This document shows positions 48,886 to 58,700 of a stretch of DNA of 64,000 bases, one piece after another. A program made the position numbers and the translations under genes. The DNA is taken from positions 1-64,000 of the forward strand of contig JBCDIT010000003.1 of NCBI GenBank assembly GCA_038748775.1, in the 5' to 3' direction. The stretch comes from DAIQNV01 sp038748775. GTDB taxonomy: Bacteria > Planctomycetota > Phycisphaerae > Phycisphaerales > UBA1924. Below the pieces are notes generated by a model. That model ran no database searches. It had not been told where the DNA came from and worked only from the letters and a program-made list of their open reading frames with translations. Each line of letters begins with the position of its first letter. The stretch's first letter is position 1.

Positions 48886-51792
48886 TCAATCAGCGATCAC
48901 TTTCATCGAACGGGTGAGCCGGCCGCCGGTCTCCTCGATCACGGCGGCGACGTGGATGCGCTGCCCGTTCACTTTGTCGATGGCGTCAAGGTAGGGGAAC
49001 ACGCGGGTCGCCGACTCCCCCGGGCCGAGTTCGGCGATGATCGCCCGCTCGCGCGGGTACCCGGGTGCCCGGGCGAAGAGTTCGACCGAGATCGACGTGT
49101 CGGCGCTGTTGGTGACCTGGGCTTCGATCACGAGGTCGGGCCCGCCCGGACCCGGGCCGCGCCGATAACTCACCGCGAGATCGGCCTCGGTCAGCCCGAT
49201 TTCGATCGGCCTGACGAGGCGAACGAGTCCGTAGTCCTCCTCGGCGGAGAGTTCGACGTCGATGATGAGGTCCCTCGGGCCGGACTCCTCGGCGGGGCTG
49301 AAGGTGATGCCCACCGGCCCTCGGTACTCGGAGCGGCCAGAGACGACGAACGAGCGTTGCCTTGGGGCGATTTTCCACGAGCGTCGGGCCCGGAGCATCG
49401 CGTCGCCTTCGAGAAGGCCGCCGCCCGGCTCGAGGATGAACATGCGCCCACGCACCGACCCGGACCAGGGGTTGTCGATCACGATGTCGTGCTGACGCTC
49501 GCCGACGCGTGCTTCGAGCAAGGGAGGATCGAGACGGACCCCGCTGAGGAACCGGATGAGATCAGCGTCGATGCCCTCGACGAACATGGGTTCGTTCCCG
49601 AGCGTGATCTCGTGCTCGAGAACAGTCTCGGTCTCATCGAATCGAAGCTCGATCGGGGTCGGGTTTCCGTACACGTCATACGCAATGACATCGGAGATAC
49701 CGAGGCGGGCTCTCATCGTGTCGGGCCCTTCGCCGGAACGCCACATGGCGAGCATCGCCCCTCGCGGCCCCTCGAAGAGCAACGTGCGAACGCCCTTGAT
49801 GAGCACCGGCTCGCCGACAAACGTGCGACCGGCGAGCCGATCGGCCGCGACGCGCATCGCCGCGAGCTCGGGGGATGGGGCGAGTTCGCCCCGGCGTCCC
49901 GGTGTCCACGACCACGCATCGGCGAGGGAAACGCCCCAATCGAGAGCCGCGAACTCTGCCACCGAGAGCTCCGCCCAGAGCATCGTGATCGCGCGTGCGA
50001 ACTCGACAACCCTCCCTCGGCGTCCGACGACCGGGTGGTCGTTGTGAACGGTGCCTGGGAATTCCAGTCGAAGGCCCGGGGGCGTGAAGGAGCCGTCGGG
50101 ATCGCCGACGGCGTTCGCCCATCGGCGTGCGGCGTGGACCACACCGTCGGCACCGTCGCTCGGGAACCCTCGGATGCTGACGAGCCTCGCCGGCGCGGTC
50201 GCGTCTTCGCTCAGTGCACGATCGGCGCGCCAGGGGATCCCGAGGATGGGCGTCGGGACGAGCCTCGAGACGACCGACTCGATGGTCCGGAGGTCGTCCC
50301 CCAGCGTCGCTCGGTCGAACGCGCGATCGGACCCGCCCGGGCCCAGCCGCCACCGCGCGACGCCCCCTCCGAATCGATCGAGGGGGCGGCGCAGTGCATC
50401 GGAGTACACCATTGGCTCGCCGGCAAGCAGCCCGATCACGTCACCGCTGTCGAGGCCGGCCTCGATGCGGACGTCGTCGGGGATGCGTTCGAACGCCAAC
50501 TCGACCAGAGGGATCGAGGTGGTCAATCGATCGATGGCCGGGGCGAGTGCGTTGACGCGTTGGGCCATCGTTTCGCCCAGCGTGGTCTTATCCCAGATCG
50601 CCACCGAGGCAAAGCCGGGCTGGACCGACGCGATCGCGCGGGCGAGTTCGGGCGACGCGGCGTCGGGCACCTCGGTGAGGCCGACGCCGAAGCGACGGCG
50701 ATCCGTGATCGACTCGAGATCGACCGCGTTCATGTAGGGCATCCCGGCGAACGCGGATCGCGATGCCTCGGGCCGCGAGGGTATGGTCGAAACGCTCGGG
50801 ATCCAGATCGCGTCGGCGAACGCCTGGTCGATGGTCCCGTCACCGGTTTCCACCCGCGCGATCACGCGGTACCACCCGAGCGACGGGAAGTCGGGCGTCC
50901 AGACGCCCGTCTCGACACCGCCCTTGGATTCGATCCGGTGCTCGTCGACCACGACGCCCCGATCGTCGAACGCGATGAGCCGGATGGCGAGCGGCTCGCC
51001 GGTCAGGTCGCGGACCAAGTAGTTGAAGTCCGGGCGTTCCTCGCTGTAGATGACGTTGCCTTCGACGCGGCTCCAAACCTCTACTCGGGGCAACTGAATC
51101 ACGCGGACGTCATCGAACCAGGCGGCCCCGGTCAGGTCCTGCCTTTGGACGTGCAACAGATCGGGGAGGTCCATCCGCTCGTACTGCTCGGGCTGGAGAA
51201 GCAACAACTCGACCTGCACGAACGCAGCGCGGTCGTCGTCTCCCGGAAGTTCCACCGCCAGAGGCGTCCAGCGATCGGCCCGACGGATGAGCCGGCTCGA
51301 TCGCTCCGACCCTTCGATCCGGTTGCCGGAACCGTCGAGCAGCCTTGCGACCAACTGAGGCCTGGCAAGGCTCACCCCCTCGGTCCGCACCATGACGCTG
51401 ACGAGGTAGTCCGCCTCGGGGAAGACGCTCACGACACCTGGGTCGAGGAGCAGACTGGCCGAGCCGCCCCTCGTCTCGAGCTTGACCGCGCCTTCGCCCG
51501 ACGCGGCGCCGGGCCCGTACACGAGGCGGCCTTGGTTCCAGAGGGGGAATCCGGGCCGCGTCCTGACCTCGGGGTCGTTCTGTGCTCGGACCCAGTGCCT
51601 GGGCAGAGTGGTCGGGTTGGTGCGGCGCTCTTCGAAGTCGAAAACCCGGACGAGCCGGCTCGCGGCGCGCGGTCGTGTCACACCGGCCTGGCCGAAAGCC
51701 TCGAGCGTCAAGACGGCGATGATCAGCAGAGCGAGAGCGCGCACAGAGGTGCATCGGCCCGTTCCAGGCAGAAACCTGAGCACCGAACCCAA
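48886..51792 (-). CDS. large secreted protein, unknown, with carbohydrate-binding-like N-terminal domain
   Basis: A 968-residue protein with a signal peptide (ALALLIIAVLTLEAFGQA). The mature N-terminus (about 45-230) has the look of a galactose-binding/CBM-like beta sandwich, followed by a bacterial Ig-like region (FNYLVRDLTGEPLAIRLIAFDDRG), then a long central part with TIM-barrel-like segments (about 330-700) and a C-terminal beta-rich region. Tyr, Trp and Asp residues suggest glycan handling, but no glycoside hydrolase signature could be named. Its antisense strand holds a long shadow open frame. It is divergent from the iodotyrosine-deiodinase-like gene. Export is well supported, function is not. 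Confidence 0.75.
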   Translation of the reverse strand: MGSVLRFLPGTGRCTSVRALALLIIAVLTLEAFGQAGVTRPRAASRLVRVFDFEERRTNPTTLPRHWVRAQNDPEVRTRPGFPLWNQGRLVYGPGAASGEGAVKLETRGGSASLLLDPGVVSVFPEADYLVSVMVRTEGVSLARPQLVARLLDGSGNRIEGSERSSRLIRRADRWTPLAVELPGDDDRAAFVQVELLLLQPEQYERMDLPDLLHVQRQDLTGAAWFDDVRVIQLPRVEVWSRVEGNVIYSEERPDFNYLVRDLTGEPLAIRLIAFDDRGVVVDEHRIESKGGVETGVWTPDFPSLGWYRVIARVETGDGTIDQAFADAIWIPSVSTIPSRPEASRSAFAGMPYMNAVDLESITDRRRFGVGLTEVPDAASPELARAIASVQPGFASVAIWDKTTLGETMAQRVNALAPAIDRLTTSIPLVELAFERIPDDVRIEAGLDSGDVIGLLAGEPMVYSDALRRPLDRFGGGVARWRLGPGGSDRAFDRATLGDDLRTIESVVSRLVPTPILGIPWRADRALSEDATAPARLVSIRGFPSDGADGVVHAARRWANAVGDPDGSFTPPGLRLEFPGTVHNDHPVVGRRGRVVEFARAITMLWAELSVAEFAALDWGVSLADAWSWTPGRRGELAPSPELAAMRVAADRLAGRTFVGEPVLIKGVRTLLFEGPRGAMLAMWRSGEGPDTMRARLGISDVIAYDVYGNPTPIELRFDETETVLEHEITLGNEPMFVEGIDADLIRFLSGVRLDPPLLEARVGERQHDIVIDNPWSGSVRGRMFILEPGGGLLEGDAMLRARRSWKIAPRQRSFVVSGRSEYRGPVGITFSPAEESGPRDLIIDVELSAEEDYGLVRLVRPIEIGLTEADLAVSYRRGPGPGGPDLVIEAQVTNSADTSISVELFARAPGYPRERAIIAELGPGESATRVFPYLDAIDKVNGQRIHVAAVIEETGGRLTRSMKVIAD

Positions 51793-51867
51793 ACAAAGTG
51801 TGCACTCGGGGCATTACGGCGAATACACCGGTACGCTCGCGGCGTTACGGCTCCGGAGGCCTTGCAC

Positions 51868-52566
51868 ATGACCGAAGACAACGGATCGGGCGCCCCGAGT
51901 TACGCCCCGCCCCCCGCCGACGCTCCCCACGTGCCGCTCGATCGGTACGCGCCGCCCGGCACCGGCGAATCGGAGGCGAGAGCCTTCTTCGAGCGGATGG
52001 ACAAGCGGCGCACCGTGCGGATGTTCAGCGACACGCCGGTGAGCCGCGAGACGATCGAATGGGTGATCCGGGCCGCGAGCACAGCCCCCAGCGGCGCCCA
52101 TAAGCAGCCCTGGCGGTTCGTCGCTGTGGGGAGCGCCGAGATGAAGTCAAAGATCCGCGCCGCGGCGGAAGAGGAAGAACGCGAGTTTTACGAACGCCGT
52201 GCGAGCGAGCGTTGGCTCGACGACCTCAAGCCCTTCGGGACCAATCCGGACAAGCGGTTTCTTGAGATCGCGCCCTGGCTGGTCGTCGTGATGGCCCTGA
52301 AGAAGACCGACGACGGGGGCCAGGTCTACTACCTCAACGAGAGCGTCGGCATCGCGACCGGCCTGCTGCTCGCGGCGGCCCACCACGCTGGGCTCGCGAC
52401 TTTGACGCACACGCCGAGCCCGATGCAGTTCCTCGCCAAAGTGCTCGGGCGCCCCGAGCACGAGAGGCCTTTCCTTCTCGTGCCCATGGGCTACCCGACA
52501 GAGGATTGCGTGGTGCCCGAGCTCGTGAGAAAGCCGCTCTCGGACGTGTCGGTCTTCGTGGAATGA
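51868..52566 (+). CDS. iodotyrosine-deiodinase-like nitroreductase-fold flavoprotein
   Basis: A 232-residue FMN protein. The FMN-binding start RRTVRMFSDTPVSRE (47-61) and APSGAHKQPWRFVAV are typical of the nitroreductase fold. The active-site lid holds Glu104, Tyr108 and Lys129: the spacings of 4 and 21 equal those of Glu157, Tyr161 and Lys182 in human iodotyrosine deiodinase, the triad that grips the amino acid part of the substrate. APWLVVVMALK follows as in that family. The enzyme should reductively dehalogenate or otherwise act on halotyrosines. The ATG at 51868 is preceded by GGAGG. Confidence 0.85.
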   Translation: MTEDNGSGAPSYAPPPADAPHVPLDRYAPPGTGESEARAFFERMDKRRTVRMFSDTPVSRETIEWVIRAASTAPSGAHKQPWRFVAVGSAEMKSKIRAAAEEEEREFYERRASERWLDDLKPFGTNPDKRFLEIAPWLVVVMALKKTDDGGQVYYLNESVGIATGLLLAAAHHAGLATLTHTPSPMQFLAKVLGRPEHERPFLLVPMGYPTEDCVVPELVRKPLSDVSVFVE

Positions 52567-52625
52567 GCGAGCGAGGCGCTCGCCCCGCTCGGCCTGATTT
52601 CACTCGAGTGGTCCGCGCCCCCCGG

Positions 52626-53357
52626 CTACGGGCAGCCGGTGAGGTACAAGCCGATGAACCGGTCGATGTCGCCCAGACACAAGACTCCGAACGGTTCGGC
52701 GATGTCGGCGATCGGATCGGCCGAGAAATACCCGGCGATGAAGACGTCGATGTCGACGAGGTCGAACAGGCCGAACGGCGCCGCGATGTCCGTGGCGTTG
52801 CAAGACGGGGATCCGATCACCTCGAAGCTAAACCGCGCGTCGATTCGACCGTCTCCCGACGAAACGATCTCCACCGGGTCGCCTGCTTCGAGCACGATCG
52901 TCCCGGACGCCGGCTGACTCACGAACGTGGTGCCGCCCAGGGTGATCTCGCCGCGATAGTCGATGTCGTACTCAACGATCGCGGGTCGAGTGACTTCCAG
53001 GTACACGAAGGCATAGGTGTACGCGAAGGACAAGAAGTCCTTCGGGCGGTCGTCCGGCCGATCGGTCCGCGACAGCGCGAACCGGGTTGGCGTCTGCTCG
53101 ATCCCGAAGACGAAGTCACCGGCGGCGATATCGGCGCGTGGGCCGGAGGAATCCCATACGATGTACCCCTCTTGCTCGAGCGCGAAGCACGGGTCCCCGT
53201 AGTACGCGTAGCACACCGTTCCGCCCACGGTGAAGACGCCGTAACCGCCGTCGGCGGCTTGGAGTTCTTGCCCAGACGCCTGCTGACTCTGCATCCCGCA
53301 GAACGCCAACGCGCCTCCGAACAGCGCTACGCGACCGGCCGATGTTGCCTTGCTCAT
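52626..53357 (-). CDS. secreted protein with dockerin-like double tail (paralogue 1)
   Basis: A 243-residue exported protein: signal peptide VALFGGALAFCGMQSQQASG, a beta-rich body with an Ile/Tyr/Phe pattern, and at the C-terminus two planctomycete dockerin-like repeats (DIAAPFGLFDLVDIDVFIAG and DIAEPFGVLCLGDIDRFIGL) ending LTGCP. It is a paralogue of the protein at 53592. The start at 53357 is chosen because the longer frame (to 53570) reads through a repeat element and into a relic of another signal peptide. Role unknown; surface or scaffold association is suggested by the tail. Confidence 0.82.
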   Translation of the reverse strand: MSKATSAGRVALFGGALAFCGMQSQQASGQELQAADGGYGVFTVGGTVCYAYYGDPCFALEQEGYIVWDSSGPRADIAAGDFVFGIEQTPTRFALSRTDRPDDRPKDFLSFAYTYAFVYLEVTRPAIVEYDIDYRGEITLGGTTFVSQPASGTIVLEAGDPVEIVSSGDGRIDARFSFEVIGSPSCNATDIAAPFGLFDLVDIDVFIAGYFSADPIADIAEPFGVLCLGDIDRFIGLYLTGCP

Positions 53358-53431
53358 TTGTGGTCTTCCTGTTTCGCAACTCCGAACGCGCGAGCCGGGC
53401 CCCGCCCGGCTCGCCCTTGTTTGGCTCGAAC

Positions 53432-53491
53432 AGCAGGTTTGATCGCTCCGTAGCGGCCTCCGGCCGCACACTCGCTTGGGAAAGCCGCGCT
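53432..53491 (+). repeat. family-1 palindromic element, truncated copy (copy 4)
   Basis: About 60 bp matching the left half of family 1: AGCAGGTTTGATCGCTCCGT, GCGGCCTCCGGCCGC hairpin, ACACTCGCTTG. The match stops at CCGCGC, where the sequence changes to the relic signal-peptide gene, so the right half is missing. Confidence 0.8.
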
Positions 53492-53570
53492 CCTGGGCGT
53501 TCGCCAGCCCGGCGCACGCGAGTGCTCCGCCAAACAGCGCTACTCGGACGCTCACTTTCTTGGTAAACAT
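53492..53570 (-). pseudogene. relic of a third dockerin-type secreted paralogue (signal peptide only)
   Basis: The minus strand from 53570 encodes a start and a signal peptide KVSVRVALFGGALACAGLAN then AQE, closely like the signal peptides of the genes at 52626 and 53592 (VALFGGALA / ALFGGALLCAG). The frame then runs straight into the truncated family-1 repeat and no mature domain follows. It looks like a paralogue whose body was lost, with the repeat at the junction. Confidence 0.65.
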
Positions 53571-53591
53571 CTACAACTTCTTTGTGTCCGA

Positions 53592-54353
53592 TCAGGGACA
53601 TCCAGCGAGGAAGCTCGCAATAAACGTATCGACGTCGCTGAGATCGATAAACCCAAACGGGAACGCGATATCGGCGAGTGCATTGCCGGCGAGAAAAGCG
53701 CCGATGTACGTGTCCACGTCGGCAAGATCGAGCACACCGAGCGGCACGCCGACGTCGGCGACGGAACAAGGCTCGTCGCCGATCACGTCGATCCGGAAGG
53801 TCAACGCGTCTTGATCGCCCCGCCCGGACACCTGGACCGGAGCCCCGACGCCGAGGTCGACCTGGCCGGATGCGCCGAGCCCGAAGACCGAAGTGCCCAG
53901 CGTCAGAGTTGCCTGCCCCTGCCCGGGAAATCCAAGGTTAAAGTCGAAGTCGATCGTCGCGTCGGCGGTCAGCGAGAAGTACGCGTAGGCGTATACCCGC
54001 CCGGGAAACTCGAACTCAGCAGCGACGCCCGACGGACGGTCCGTGCGGGTCACGGCCAAACGCGTCGGTGTCGACTCTCCGGTGAAGACGCTGTCGCCGA
54101 TCACGACAGAGTCGGTCGAGATATTCCCGTCCGGATCTGCGGCGATGAGTGAGATCGAATAGGCGTAGCAATTGCAATCATCGACCGCGTTGCACGGATC
54201 CCCGGCCGGCGTGACGCATCGATAGGCATCGATGGTCACTTGCGCAAAACCATCAAATTGCAGCTGCGCCGACGCCGATCCTGTCGCGATCCCGGCGCAC
54301 AGAAGCGCACCGCCAAAGAGCGCACCGCGGGTACCGCGTACACACGTATTCAT
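53592..54353 (-). CDS. secreted protein with dockerin-like double tail (paralogue 2)
   Basis: A 253-residue exported protein: signal peptide ALFGGALLCAGIATGSASAQ, a beta-rich body with a Cys cluster (YRCVTPAGDPC..DDCNCYAY), and two C-terminal dockerin-like repeats (VGVPLGVLDLADVDTYIGAF and DIAFPFGFIDLSDVDTFIAS) ending LAGCP. It and the gene at 52626 share layout and tail but little in the body. The 3' end is adjacent to the relic signal peptide region. Upstream (54354-54487) the DNA is AT-richer and probably holds the promoter. Role unknown. Confidence 0.82.
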   Translation of the reverse strand: MNTCVRGTRGALFGGALLCAGIATGSASAQLQFDGFAQVTIDAYRCVTPAGDPCNAVDDCNCYAYSISLIAADPDGNISTDSVVIGDSVFTGESTPTRLAVTRTDRPSGVAAEFEFPGRVYAYAYFSLTADATIDFDFNLGFPGQGQATLTLGTSVFGLGASGQVDLGVGAPVQVSGRGDQDALTFRIDVIGDEPCSVADVGVPLGVLDLADVDTYIGAFLAGNALADIAFPFGFIDLSDVDTFIASFLAGCP

Positions 54354-54487
54354 TGACGTTCTCCTTCACGCGAACAACCAGACCGGCCGTTCAACCCCCG
54401 ACTAAGATCACGATACCACGATCTCTGTCCGGTCGATGTCAAGATTACGTGTTGTTTGAGAATCCCGAGTTTTCTCGGGTGTTGCCA

Positions 54488-54608
54488 GGGCATCTTTGAT
54501 CGCTCCCTAGCGGCCTCCGGCCGCACAACCGCTTGCGGAACCCCCGCCGGAGTCAATCCGGCGGGATCCCGGTCGAGAAAGCTCAATTCGTGGCGATAAG
54601 ACGCTCTA
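54488..54608 (+). repeat. family-1 palindromic element (copy 5)
   Basis: A copy of about 121 bp with TTTGATCGCTCCCTAGCGG, the GCGGCCTCCGGCCGC hairpin and CGCCGGAGTCAATCCGGCGG. It ends GACGCTCTA; read on the minus strand this is TAGAGC, and that TAG is the stop codon of rnhA. Confidence 0.85.
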
Positions 54609-55067
54609 GCCGGCTGCGGCGGCGTCGCGTGCCTCGACGGCGAGTTCGTCGGCGCGTTCGTTTTCCGGGTGCTCGTTATGGCCCTTGACCCAATGGAAGC
54701 TGACCTGGTGAATCTGAATCAACTCGTCGAGCTTCTCCCAGAGCTCGCGGTTCTTCACCGGCTGCTTGCTCGCAGTCTTCCAGCCCTTCTTCTTCCACCC
54801 CGCCATCCAGCTCTTGAGCCCGTTGAGGACGTATTGGCTGTCTGAATAGAGATCAACCACGCTCGGTCTCGTGAGCATCGACAAACCCTCGATAACCGCC
54901 TGGAGTTCCATGCGGTTGTTGGTGGTCTGCCGCTCGCCCCCGTTCTCTTCGCGTTCCGAGCCCGACGCGCGATGGCGCAGAATGAACGCCCAGCCGCCGG
55001 GGCCCGGGTTCCCGGAACACGCTCCGTCGGTGTAGAGCTCGACATGCGGAGGTTTGGCGTCGGTCAT
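54606..55067 (-). CDS. rnhA: ribonuclease HI
   Basis: A 153-residue RNase HI, which degrades the RNA of RNA-DNA hybrids. The four catalytic acids are all present: Asp14 in LYTDGACSGNPGPGG, Glu54 in NRMELQAVIEGL, Asp76 in LYSDSQYV and Asp140 in ENERADELA, with His130 in KGHNEHPEN. The basic WKKKGWKTA handle of the E. coli-type enzyme is also present. The start at 55067 fits the family length. The stop codon TAG is supplied by the end of a family-1 repeat, as in rnc. Confidence 0.95.
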   Translation of the reverse strand: MTDAKPPHVELYTDGACSGNPGPGGWAFILRHRASGSEREENGGERQTTNNRMELQAVIEGLSMLTRPSVVDLYSDSQYVLNGLKSWMAGWKKKGWKTASKQPVKNRELWEKLDELIQIHQVSFHWVKGHNEHPENERADELAVEARDAAAAG

Positions 55068-55102
55068 GGCTGGCAAGGTAGGCAAGGGGTTACCCTTCGG
55101 GC

Positions 55103-55726
55103 ATGCCGACGCCTTCTCGGTCGACCAGCCTGGCGAACTTCCGGATCTGGCAAGGCTGGACTCCGCCGGCGATGTTGGTGGCTATCGCGGCGGCAATTCT
55201 CGTGATCAACGGCGAGGAGATTTGGATGACGACGCGCTTACACAAGCTCGTCGAAGCGCCGGCGTTCGTCGAAGATGCCGATTGGTCCTCAACTTTGAGC
55301 AGCTCCGTTCGTTCTCCCAACGCCAAGGTCTTGGTCACGACTCGGTACGAGGTCGACGGAAAGACATATACAAGCGAACGCTTCACGCTCGGAATGAATT
55401 CGCTCTATTCCCCGACGGCCCGCCGGATCGTTCGCGAGTTTCGCGACGATCCGAATACCACTGTGTGGTACGACCCCGAGAAACCGTCGCTCGCGACGAT
55501 CCGGAAGGACGCACACGCCGCTTGGGCCTTGAACTCGTTCTGGGCGATCGCGATCGTCGTTCTGACAGCGGCTGCGGCTCGGCGGGCGTTTGCCATTCCC
55601 CAGACCGCCCGAGCCGCGGCGTCGCTCCGGCGGGTGATCGCTGAGCAGAAGGCCGAACTCGACGCGATGCCGCTCCCTGCGGATGAAGTGCACGCGAGAG
55701 CCGAACGGAGGGCCCGGGGCGGTTAG
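55103..55726 (+). CDS. DUF3592 membrane protein
   Basis: A 207-residue protein with two membrane segments (about 23-40 and 142-160) enclosing an extracytoplasmic beta domain of the DUF3592 type; the closing block NTTVWYDPEKPSLATI is diagnostic. A charged C-terminal helix ends the protein. It is divergent from rnhA and its stop is eight bases before purL. Function of the family is unknown. Confidence 0.83.
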   Translation: MPTPSRSTSLANFRIWQGWTPPAMLVAIAAAILVINGEEIWMTTRLHKLVEAPAFVEDADWSSTLSSSVRSPNAKVLVTTRYEVDGKTYTSERFTLGMNSLYSPTARRIVREFRDDPNTTVWYDPEKPSLATIRKDAHAAWALNSFWAIAIVVLTAAAARRAFAIPQTARAAASLRRVIAEQKAELDAMPLPADEVHARAERRARGG

Positions 55727-55734
55727 CATCGGGC

Positions 55735-58700
55735 ATGACGACCGCCTCACGTTCCGTCCATCGCATCGAAGTCCGCCCCACCGCCGGAGATCCGGTGGCC
55801 GCGAGGCTGATCCGCGAAGCGAGCGCCCTCGGGATCGACGTCCGGGACGCGAAATCGGCCCGGGTCTACCTGATCGAAACCGATGCCCCGCGGATCGATG
55901 GCGCCGAGTTGAATCTTGAGGCCCGCCTGCTCACCGACCCGGTCACCGAAGAGGCCCATTCCGGCGCGGCTCCGGTCGAATTGGATGACCAGATCATCGA
56001 GGTCCACCCTCTCCCGGGTGTCATGGACCCGGCGGCCCAGACGGTCGAGCGCGTGCTCAGCGACACGTTCGGAATCGAGGCGACGGTCAGCACCGGTTGG
56101 CGGTACGACCTCCGGGGCATCGGCGCGGCCGACGCCAAGACACTCGCCGATCGTCTGCTCGCCAACCCGGTCGTCGCCGGCGTGCACACCGAGCCCTTCC
56201 ACCCGGGCGAACTGCCCAAGGGACACGCCTACGAGCCCACCGTCACGCACGTTCCCATCCGTGATCTCGATGACCCAGGGCTCGAGAAGCTGAGCCGTGA
56301 GGGGCACCTGTTCCTCGACCTCCACGAGATGCACGCGGTGCAGGCGGAGTACCAGCGGCTGGGCCGCGACCCGACCGACGTCGAACTGGAAACCCTCGCC
56401 CAGACGTGGTCCGAGCACTGCGTGCACAAGACGCTGAAAAGCAGGATCACGTACAGGCCCGGAGAAACGGAACCATCCGAAGCGGATCCCATCAGGTGGG
56501 AAGGACGCCCCGGGCACACGTTGAACGCCGACGGGTCGATCACGATCGATAACTTGCTCAAGTCGACCGTCGCCGCGGCGACTTTCGAGCTCATCGAGGA
56601 AGGCGTTGACTGGACGCTGAGCGTGTTTGTTGACAACGCAGGGATCATCCGCTTCGACGAAGACACGGCCGTGTGCGTCAAGGTCGAGACTCACAACCGC
56701 CCGAGCGCGATCGAGCCCTATGGCGGGGCCGCGACGGGGACCGGCGGGTGTATCCGCGACATCATCGGAACGGGCTTGGCCGCGAAGCCGATCGCGAGCA
56801 CCGACGTGTTCTGCGTCGCGCCCCCGGATACGACCGACGTGCCGGCGGGCTGCGTGCACCCCAAGCGCGTGCTGACCGAAGTGGTCGCCGGCATCCGCGA
56901 CTACGGCAACCGCATGGGCATCCCGACGGTGAACGGGGCCGTGTATTTCGACGAGAGGTACATCGGAAACCCGCTTGTGTACTGCGGGTGCGTCGGCGTT
57001 CTGCCGGCCGACCTGGTTTCGGGCGATGCCCAGCCCGGCGACCGCATCATCGCGCTCGGGGGGCGCACCGGGCGTGACGGGATCCACGGCGCCACGTTCA
57101 GCTCGGCCGGTCTTACCGACACGCACGCCGACGAGTTCGCGCACGCGGTGCAGATCGGCAACGCGATCGAAGAGAAGCGGGTGCTGGATGCGATCCTGAG
57201 GGCTCGCGACGACAAGAGACCGGCGATTGGCCAGCGGTCGTCGGTCGCTCGTCCGCTCTTTCACGCGATCACCGACTGCGGCGCCGGCGGGTTCAGCTCT
57301 GCCATCGGCGAGATGGGCGAAAGACTCGGGGCGGAGGTCCACCTCGAGCGTGCCCCACTGAAGTATGACGGGCTGAGCTACACCGAGATCTGGATCTCAG
57401 AGGCGCAAGAGCGCATGGTGCTGGCTGTGCCACAAGAGAACGTGCCGGCGCTCCAGAAGATCTGTGATGAAGAAGGCGTCGAACTGGCCGACCTGGGCCA
57501 CTTCGGGACAGACGGCGCCGAACTGATCCTCAACTACCACGGCACCGAGGTCGGCCGGCTCCCCATGTCGTTCGTGCACGACGGGATCCCGACGCCGACG
57601 CGGGAAGCGGCTTGGAACCCGAAACCGGCACCGAAGATCGAGCCGGGTCAGACCCCGTCCGTGCGGGAGGCTTTGCTCAAACTGCTCGCGCACCCAAACA
57701 TCGCTTCGAAACACTTCATTGTCCGCCAGTACGACCACGAGGTGCAAGGCAACACCGTGATCCGACCGCTCGGCGGGCCGATGCAGCGCGGGCCGATAGA
57801 CGCTTCGGTTGTGCAGCCGGTTCCCGGCTCGAAGAAGGGCCTCGCCATCGCGTGCGGGCTCGCGACCGGGATCGGCGATCCGGAGGTCGGGGGCGATCCC
57901 TACGAGATGGCCCTCGCGGCGATTGACGAGTGTGTGCGGAACCTGGTGTGCGTCGGCGCCGATCCCGATCGCATCGCGATCCTCGACAACTTCTGCTGGC
58001 CAAGCTGCAAGAAGCCCCAGAACCTCGCGAGCCTCGTGCGCGCCGCCGAGGGCTGCTACGACGGAGCCAAGGCGTACCGCACGCCCTTCATCAGCGGGAA
58101 GGACTCGCTCAACAACCAGTTCACGACCGAGGACGGTCGGACCATCGAGATCCCGCCGACGCTCTTGATCTCGGGCGTCGGGGTTGTCGACGACGTGAGC
58201 GATTGCGTAACGATGGATGCGAAGCGAGTCGGCAGCGCGGTGTACGCCGTCGAGTCGACCTCGGCCTCAGCGAACGTCGATCGCCTCGGTGGTTCGCTCT
58301 TCGCTCGCCACTTCAGAGCCGAAGCAGGCGATCCGGCGTTCCCTCGCGTCGACCTCGCTGAGGGCCCAAAGCACGCCCGCGCTATCGCCGCGGCCATTCG
58401 CAACGGCCTTGTGGCGTCGTGCCACGATTGTTCCGACGGAGGACCCCTGGTCGCGGTCTCGGAGATGCTCATCGCCGGCTCGTCCGGAGAGCGAACGCTC
58501 GGGGCCGAGTGGAGTTGTGGTGACGCGATCGGGCGATATTGGAGCGAACGCGCAAGTTGCTACATCGTTGAGGTTCCAGAGGAGCACGACGATGCGTTCA
58601 AGGCGCTGATGGACAGACTCGGTGCCGGCTGGACCCAGATTGCCCGAACGAACGACACCGGTCGCCTTTCAGTCGACGGAGACGCCGTACCTGTGACCGA

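Noticed and set aside
48346..51867. Long plus-strand open frame continuous with the flavoprotein gene at 51868
   Set aside because: It is antisense to the 968-residue secreted protein, has an Arg/Asp/Glu-rich composition without homology features, and arises from GC-rich third positions. Only the part from 51868 is a gene.
53358..53570. Long N-terminal extension of the secreted protein at 52626
   Set aside because: It reads through a truncated repeat and would place a second signal peptide inside the protein. Better explained as a relic of another paralogue.
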